A stretch of DNA of 64,000 nucleotides from NCEH01 sp043195125 (GTDB lineage: Bacteria > Pseudomonadota > Alphaproteobacteria > Rhizobiales > Xanthobacteraceae), in assembly GCF_043195125.1 (NCBI RefSeq), contig NZ_JBAFWR010000005.1; one strand, 5' to 3'. Of the stretch, positions 58,918-64,000 are shown in pieces. The stretch's first letter is position 1. Each line of letters begins with the position of its first letter. Made by a program: the position numbers and the translations under genes. The notes under the pieces were generated by a model. It did no database searches. It worked only from the letters and a program-made list of their open reading frames with translations, and was not told the origin of the DNA.

Positions 58918-59634
58918 ATGAAATTCGCTGAAACTTTTGATTTATTGCAGTTTTTTGACACCTTCATCAGCTTCTCAGCGGCGTTCGTCTTCGGCCTGCT
59001 GATCGGCGCGGAACGCCAGTATCGCCAGCGCACTGCTGGCCTGCGCACCAACGTGCTGGTGGCCATCGGCGCCGCCGCATTCGTGGACCTGGCCCAGCGC
59101 ATCGCCGGAACGACCGAGGCGGTGCGGGTGATCTCCTATGTGGTGTCCGGCATTGGCTTTTTGGGCGCCGGCGTGATCATGAAGGAAGGCATGAACGTGC
59201 GCGGTCTCAACACCGCCGCCACCTTGTGGTGCTCGGCAGCGGTGGGCGCCTGCGCCGGCACCGACATGCTCGCCGAAGCCGCCCTCCTCACCGCTTTCGT
59301 GTTGGCTGGCAACACTTTGCTGCGGCCGGTGGTGAATCTCATCAACCGCATTCCCATCAACGACAAGAGCGCGGAACAGACCTACGAGGTGCTCGTCATT
59401 ACCACCAGCTCCGCCCTTGACGAGGTGCGCGATTTGCTGGTGGAACGCCTGGAAGCGGCCCACTATCCGGTCGGCGATGTGGAGGTGATCGAGCGCAGCA
59501 ACGACAAGGTGGAGATTCTCGCCACGCTGGTCAGCACTGCGGTGGACGCTAGCGAAATCGATGCGGTGATCGCCGAGATCGAAAAGCATCCCGGCGTCCT
59601 GCATACCACCTGGAGCAGCAGTACGCAGGACTGA
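58918..59634 (+). CDS. MgtC/SapB-family membrane protein
   Basis: A 238-residue protein. The N-terminal four-to-five-helix MgtC domain shows the family marks FGLLIGAERQYRQRTAGLRT, GIGFLGAGVIMKEGMNVRGL and NTAATLWCSAAVGACAG. A C-terminal cytoplasmic ACT-like domain (about 150-235) follows. MgtC proteins help survival at low magnesium or in host cells, by modulating the F-type ATPase in known cases. I use the ATG at 58918; a GTG at 58900 would place the ribosome site too close. It converges on the following unknown gene. Confidence 0.9.
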   Translation: MKFAETFDLLQFFDTFISFSAAFVFGLLIGAERQYRQRTAGLRTNVLVAIGAAAFVDLAQRIAGTTEAVRVISYVVSGIGFLGAGVIMKEGMNVRGLNTAATLWCSAAVGACAGTDMLAEAALLTAFVLAGNTLLRPVVNLINRIPINDKSAEQTYEVLVITTSSALDEVRDLLVERLEAAHYPVGDVEVIERSNDKVEILATLVSTAVDASEIDAVIAEIEKHPGVLHTTWSSSTQD

Positions 59635-59668
59635 CCGGTCTATTCTCGCACCAAGGAGGCCCGCATCC

Positions 59669-60208
59669 TCAGGCCGCGTTCTTGATCTTCAAACCATCCT
59701 CGAACGAGATTTGTTTATAGTCCGACAGGCTCGAGTACTTCAGCCCCACATCGGCCAGCGCATCCAGTTTGGCGGAGGTGTCGAACTTTTTCAGCTTGAT
59801 CTTGTCGACATAGAAGGTATCGATCAGTTCGTTATAGACGCTGGTCTCGTCGATATAGATGGCGAACACCTTCACATCGCCGAAGCGAATATAGAAGCGG
59901 TTGCCCTGCGGCAGATCGGCGATATAGATGAAGTAGTTTCCAGCCGCGTCGAAGGCGTCGCCGAAGGTCTCGATGAGCTTGGGCAGGCTTTGATACTCCT
60001 TGATGGTGCCGGCCAGGAAGCCGATCGCCGGCTTGCCGCTTTCGGATACGGAGAACACTTCCTTCAACACGGTTTCCGGTCCGTCGAAAGAAATGTCGCC
60101 GCGATAGCCGAAACGGCCGGCCACATGGGTATCGGCGCTCAATAGAGGTTTTAACAGCCGCCCCTCGGTTTCGAGCTTGGCGAAAGGCGTATCGGAAACG
60201 GCGGTCAT
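59669..60208 (-). CDS. Protein of unknown function, 179 residues
   Basis: A soluble, acidic-to-neutral protein rich in aromatic residues (GNYFIYIADLPQGNRFYIRF, VFAIYIDETSVYNEL), with no signal peptide, membrane segment or cysteine. The base composition is lower in GC than its neighbours. I do not recognise the family. It is the last of three minus-strand genes (with a Rieske protein and a 249-residue protein upstream, 147-base gap). The spacing suggests a loose operon in which each gene has its own ribosome site. Confidence 0.75.
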   Translation of the reverse strand: MTAVSDTPFAKLETEGRLLKPLLSADTHVAGRFGYRGDISFDGPETVLKEVFSVSESGKPAIGFLAGTIKEYQSLPKLIETFGDAFDAAGNYFIYIADLPQGNRFYIRFGDVKVFAIYIDETSVYNELIDTFYVDKIKLKKFDTSAKLDALADVGLKYSSLSDYKQISFEDGLKIKNAA

Positions 60209-60355
60209 AGGGGTCGTCCTTCGATGTGATCGACGGGGCTCGTCGAGGCGTGGCCGTCGTTCGCATCGGCGGATCAGAGCCGGGGCGACCCGCGACGTCG
60301 GGAGAAAACGCGCCTGTCGCGGGGCGCAAAAGCAAGAGGAATGGCGCCGGGCGCC

Positions 60356-60784
60356 TCAGTCGCTTGTGATCATCACCTCGGGAAAGGTGTCGGGTTCCTC
60401 GATGTCGAGCCCGTCCTCCTCGGCCAGCTCGATGCCGACCAGACACACGTCGCCATCGTCAATGACGAGCTCCACCGGGGTAAGCGCCTGGCCCTGGCAC
60501 GGGCCGATGAAGCAATGGCCGGTATCGAGGTCGAACTGGGCGCGGTGCTTGCCGCAGGTGATGAAATTGCCGTCCTCGTCCAGGAACTCGCCGGGAATGG
60601 TGTCGAGCCGCGTGCCCTGGTGCGGGCAGGCATTCTCGAAGCCGAAGAAGGCGTTGGACTTGCGCGTGACGATGATCGGCCAGGGCTTGCTGGCGCCGGT
60701 CTCGTCCAGCCGCGCGAGCACGAAGCCGCGCGCGCCGCCGTCGTCGATCTCATAGGTGGAGCAAATGGCGAACAGCTCGTTCAT
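60356..60784 (-). CDS. Rieske [2Fe-2S] protein
   Basis: A 142-residue small Rieske protein. The cluster ligands are C53 and H55 (NACPHQGTRL) and C77 and H80 (ITCGKHRAQF). It lacks a signal peptide and transmembrane helix, so it is a cytoplasmic ferredoxin-type electron carrier or oxygenase component, not a bc1 subunit. The C-terminal 20 residues are very acidic. The ATG at 60784 is followed by ELFAICSTYEIDDGGARGFV. It lies between two unknown genes on the same strand. Confidence 0.9.
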   Translation of the reverse strand: MNELFAICSTYEIDDGGARGFVLARLDETGASKPWPIIVTRKSNAFFGFENACPHQGTRLDTIPGEFLDEDGNFITCGKHRAQFDLDTGHCFIGPCQGQALTPVELVIDDGDVCLVGIELAEEDGLDIEEPDTFPEVMITSD

Positions 60785-60910
60785 GGGACCCTGCCTTTCG
60801 AAACGGTCGGATGCGGGCGGCGTGTGCGAAAGCGGACATTGTGCGACCCGGCGCCGGGCGCCTGTCGGGTTTGGATCGCGCAACGCCCTGCGCGCGGCGC
60901 CGCAGCCCCG

Positions 60911-61660
60911 CTAGCGGCGCGCCAGCGAGCGCAGAAAGCCTTGGTATTCCTCGGTCAATTCCATATCGACCGCCGGCGCTGCCTTCATCAGCAGGTTGGC
61001 GATGAAGGGCTGGTCGTTGCGCGGGTCTTCCAGGGCCTCGCGCAGCACCGGAAGATTGTCCTCGATATGATGCAGGAAGGCGGCTTCCTTCTCCGCGATC
61101 AGGCTCCAGCGGGCGCGCATCCAACGGGCCAGGGGGTAGAGCACCTCCTGGATGAAATTGGATTGCCGGGCCTTCTCGAAGAAGCGCAGGCCGGTGTTCC
61201 AATCCTCCCGCGCCCGCATGGGCGGCGGCGGCCTGTCGCCTTCCAGCCATTTGCGCCCGGCCACACCGACGAAATCCTCCAGCAGGATCGGGTTTTCGTT
61301 GTGCGCGCGGAAATAGCCGACCGCGAGCGCGCCGGGATAATCCTCACCCATGCTGGCTTTCAGCGCCGCGTCCACGGTGTCCACCGCCGCCTTGTCGCCC
61401 TTCAGCGCCGCCGTCATGCAGAAGGCGAACAGCGCATCGTTTCCGACATTGCGGACACTGGTGCTCTTCAGATCCTCGGGCGTGAGGGCGGGCGTCACCC
61501 CGTCGACGGGAACGGCGGCCGTGCCGGCGCGCTGGGCGCTGATGAAGGCCGTGATCTCCAGCCAGCCCATGAAACTCGCCAGAAAGGCGTCCGGGTCCAC
61601 GTGAACCACGGCCAGATTGATCGGCTGCTTGCGCTTTTGCAGTTCGACCATATCGGTCAT
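60911..61660 (-). CDS. Protein of unknown function, 249 residues
   Basis: A helical soluble protein without cysteines apart from one (FAFCMTAAL), with several tryptophans (FMGWLEITAFISAQRAG, EDWNTGLRFFEKARQ, YPLARWMRARWSLI). No signal peptide or known motif is seen. The ATG at 61660 starts TDMVELQKRKQPINL; upstream in-frame codons are not credible. It is the first of three minus-strand genes, divergent from the MoxR ATPase gene (262 bases apart), with the Rieske protein next. Confidence 0.75.
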   Translation of the reverse strand: MTDMVELQKRKQPINLAVVHVDPDAFLASFMGWLEITAFISAQRAGTAAVPVDGVTPALTPEDLKSTSVRNVGNDALFAFCMTAALKGDKAAVDTVDAALKASMGEDYPGALAVGYFRAHNENPILLEDFVGVAGRKWLEGDRPPPPMRAREDWNTGLRFFEKARQSNFIQEVLYPLARWMRARWSLIAEKEAAFLHHIEDNLPVLREALEDPRNDQPFIANLLMKAAPAVDMELTEEYQGFLRSLARR

Positions 61661-61922
61661 GTCGTCGTCCCCGATCTCGCCGCGGATTGGCGTATTTGCG
61701 CCAATTCCCTCGCTCGAAAGGGGTCGATGCAAGCCCCATGCCGCAGGCTTTTCCGGAGCCGGGACGGCCGCGCCGGGGCGGCGACGAAGTCACGCACCGA
61801 GACGAAACCACCGCGGGCTACCGCCCACAGCCCTTCACATTACATAAAAATCATCTCCACAAAGGTGCGGTGCGGCGCAGCACTGGCTATAGAGTCGCAA
61901 ACCCAGACCGGATTGACCCTTG

Positions 61923-62939
<1,017 letters not shown>

Positions 62940-62958
62940 GCCCGCGCGAGGACCACAG

Positions 62959-63954
62959 ATGAGCGACGCCCCGGCCGACGCCGCCTATGGCCTCATCGCC
63001 CGCCTCGACGAACTGATCGCGGCGCGGCCGGAGGGCGGGAAAAGCGCGTTCGCGCCGCGCGGCAAGGTGCGCAGCCAGCAGTTCGGCGGCTATCGCTCCG
63101 CGTTTCGCGGGCGCGGCATGGAGTTCGACGAGGTGCGCCTCTATCAGGCCGGCGACGACATCCGCACCATCGACTGGCGGGTGACGGCGCGCACCGGGCG
63201 CACCCACACCAAGCTGTTCCAGGAGGAGCGCGAGCGCCCGGTCCTGATCCTGCTGGATTGCCGCTCCTTCATGCGGTTCGGCACGCGCGACACGTTCAAA
63301 TCGGTGCTCGCCGCGAAGGCGGCGGCGGTGCTGACCTGGATCTCCATCGAGGCCGGCGACCGGGTGGGCGGGGTGATCGTAACCCCATCGGGATTTCATT
63401 CTTATAGCCCCCAGCGCAGCCGCGGCCGCATCCTCGGCTTCGTCAAGGCCATGGCCGACGGCACCCAGGAGGGGTTCGAGCTTTCGCCCTCGGCCAAGGG
63501 CGCCCGGAGCGCAACGGCGCAGCCTGGGCCCGAGCCTTCGCTCGCCGATGCCGTGGCGCGCCTGCGTCGCACCGCGCGGCCCGGCACGCTGGTGTTTCTC
63601 ATCAGTGATTTCCACGATTTCACCGAAGCCGCCGCGCGCGAGCTGAGCCGGCTAGCGCTACAGGCGCAGGTGACGAACATCTTCGTCTACGACGCGCTGG
63701 AAGAGGCGATGCCGGCGCGCGGCGCCTATCCGGTCAGCGACGGCGCCGCGGTGCGCGTGCTGGACGGCGACAACCGGGCCGCGCGCGAGACCTATGCCGC
63801 CCGCTTCGCCGCCCGCCGCGCGGCGCTGGATGCGCTCTCCCGCCTGCGCGGCATGGCCTTCGTTCAGCTCCAGACCGGAGACGACCCAGCCGCCCAATTG
63901 CACCCCGAGCGGCTGCGCAATGCGCGGCGGCAGGCCAGGAAGGCCGCCGCATGA
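62959..63954 (+). CDS. DUF58 protein of the MoxR operon
   Basis: A 331-residue protein with the DUF58 signature YQAGDDIRTIDWRVTART (about residues 60-77) and a von Willebrand A-like fold with the metal-site-like LILLDCRSFMRFG and a second DxxxF strand FLISDFHDF. No transmembrane helix is seen. It partners MoxR. Its stop overlaps the start of the next gene (ATGA), showing that the operon continues beyond the window. Confidence 0.92.
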   Translation: MSDAPADAAYGLIARLDELIAARPEGGKSAFAPRGKVRSQQFGGYRSAFRGRGMEFDEVRLYQAGDDIRTIDWRVTARTGRTHTKLFQEERERPVLILLDCRSFMRFGTRDTFKSVLAAKAAAVLTWISIEAGDRVGGVIVTPSGFHSYSPQRSRGRILGFVKAMADGTQEGFELSPSAKGARSATAQPGPEPSLADAVARLRRTARPGTLVFLISDFHDFTEAAARELSRLALQAQVTNIFVYDALEEAMPARGAYPVSDGAAVRVLDGDNRAARETYAARFAARRAALDALSRLRGMAFVQLQTGDDPAAQLHPERLRNARRQARKAAA

Positions 63955-64000
63955 AGCTGGCGCAGGCTTTCTCCCTTCCCGATACGCCGGCAACCCTGCC
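63951..64000 (+). CDS. Start of next MoxR-operon gene (fragment)
   Basis: Only the first 16 codons are present (MKLAQAFSLPDTPATLP). The start overlaps the DUF58 stop. In related operons this place is taken by a DUF4381-type membrane protein, which is a reasonable guess but cannot be confirmed from so short a stretch. Confidence 0.45.
   Translation, partial: MKLAQAFSLPDTPATL

Overview
The window is GC-rich, tightly packed chromosomal DNA from an alphaproteobacterium, most likely of the order Hyphomicrobiales (Rhizobiales). The evidence is the gene content and order: a PleC-type kinase next to glnE, a degP gene, a cycHJKL cytochrome c maturation operon and a FeuPQ-like two-component pair, an arrangement I recall from rhizobia, plus a short-form hisG paired with hisZ and a porin-type motif typical of the order. 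A Xanthobacteraceae source (Xanthobacter/Azorhizobium/Ancylobacter type) would fit, but that is inference.

Positions 1-34100 hold mostly housekeeping genes. They are: an RNA methyltransferase fragment and tlyA; two related secreted proteins; dxs with a tandem-repeat leader; a family 2 glycosyltransferase; a membrane hydrolase-like protein and an isoprenylcysteine methyltransferase-like protein; xseB; hisZ-hisG; a type 2 malate dehydrogenase; an acyltransferase; pepN; a LysR regulator; pleC; glnE; a first sensor/regulator pair with degP; the ccmI-E-F-H (cycHJKL) operon; small envelope proteins; and the feuP-feuQ-like pair.

Positions 34166-58350 hold a gene transfer agent (GTA)-type particle locus, read on the minus strand from right to left. 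It begins at a near-consensus sigma-70 promoter overlapped by a palindrome (58315-58349). The order is small terminase, large terminase, portal, a small membrane protein, gp3.5, prohead protease, capsid, gp6, gp7, an extra small protein, gp8, gp9, gp10, gp10.1, a short tape measure, gp12, gp13, gp14, gp15, a DUF2793 fibre, spike base, spike tip, an unknown small protein, and finally a lysis cassette (membrane-anchored muramidase, inner-membrane spanin, overlapping outer-membrane spanin). This matches Rhodobacter capsulatus GTA order, but the fibre, head spikes and lysis genes, which are scattered elsewhere in R. capsulatus, are here joined to the structural genes. No integrase, repressor or replication gene is seen, which argues against a normal temperate prophage. 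Plus-strand genes (trypsin-like protease with a lytic transglycosylase, a histone H1-like protein, a porin-motif fragment, a glycine-zipper protein and an AT-rich orphan) sit between the particle genes, and palindromic GC-rich repeats fill the larger gaps of this locus only.

Positions 58374-64000 hold a CxxC mini-protein, an MgtC-family membrane protein with a long hairpin upstream, an unassigned three-gene set containing a Rieske protein, and a MoxR ATPase-DUF58 operon that runs off the right end.
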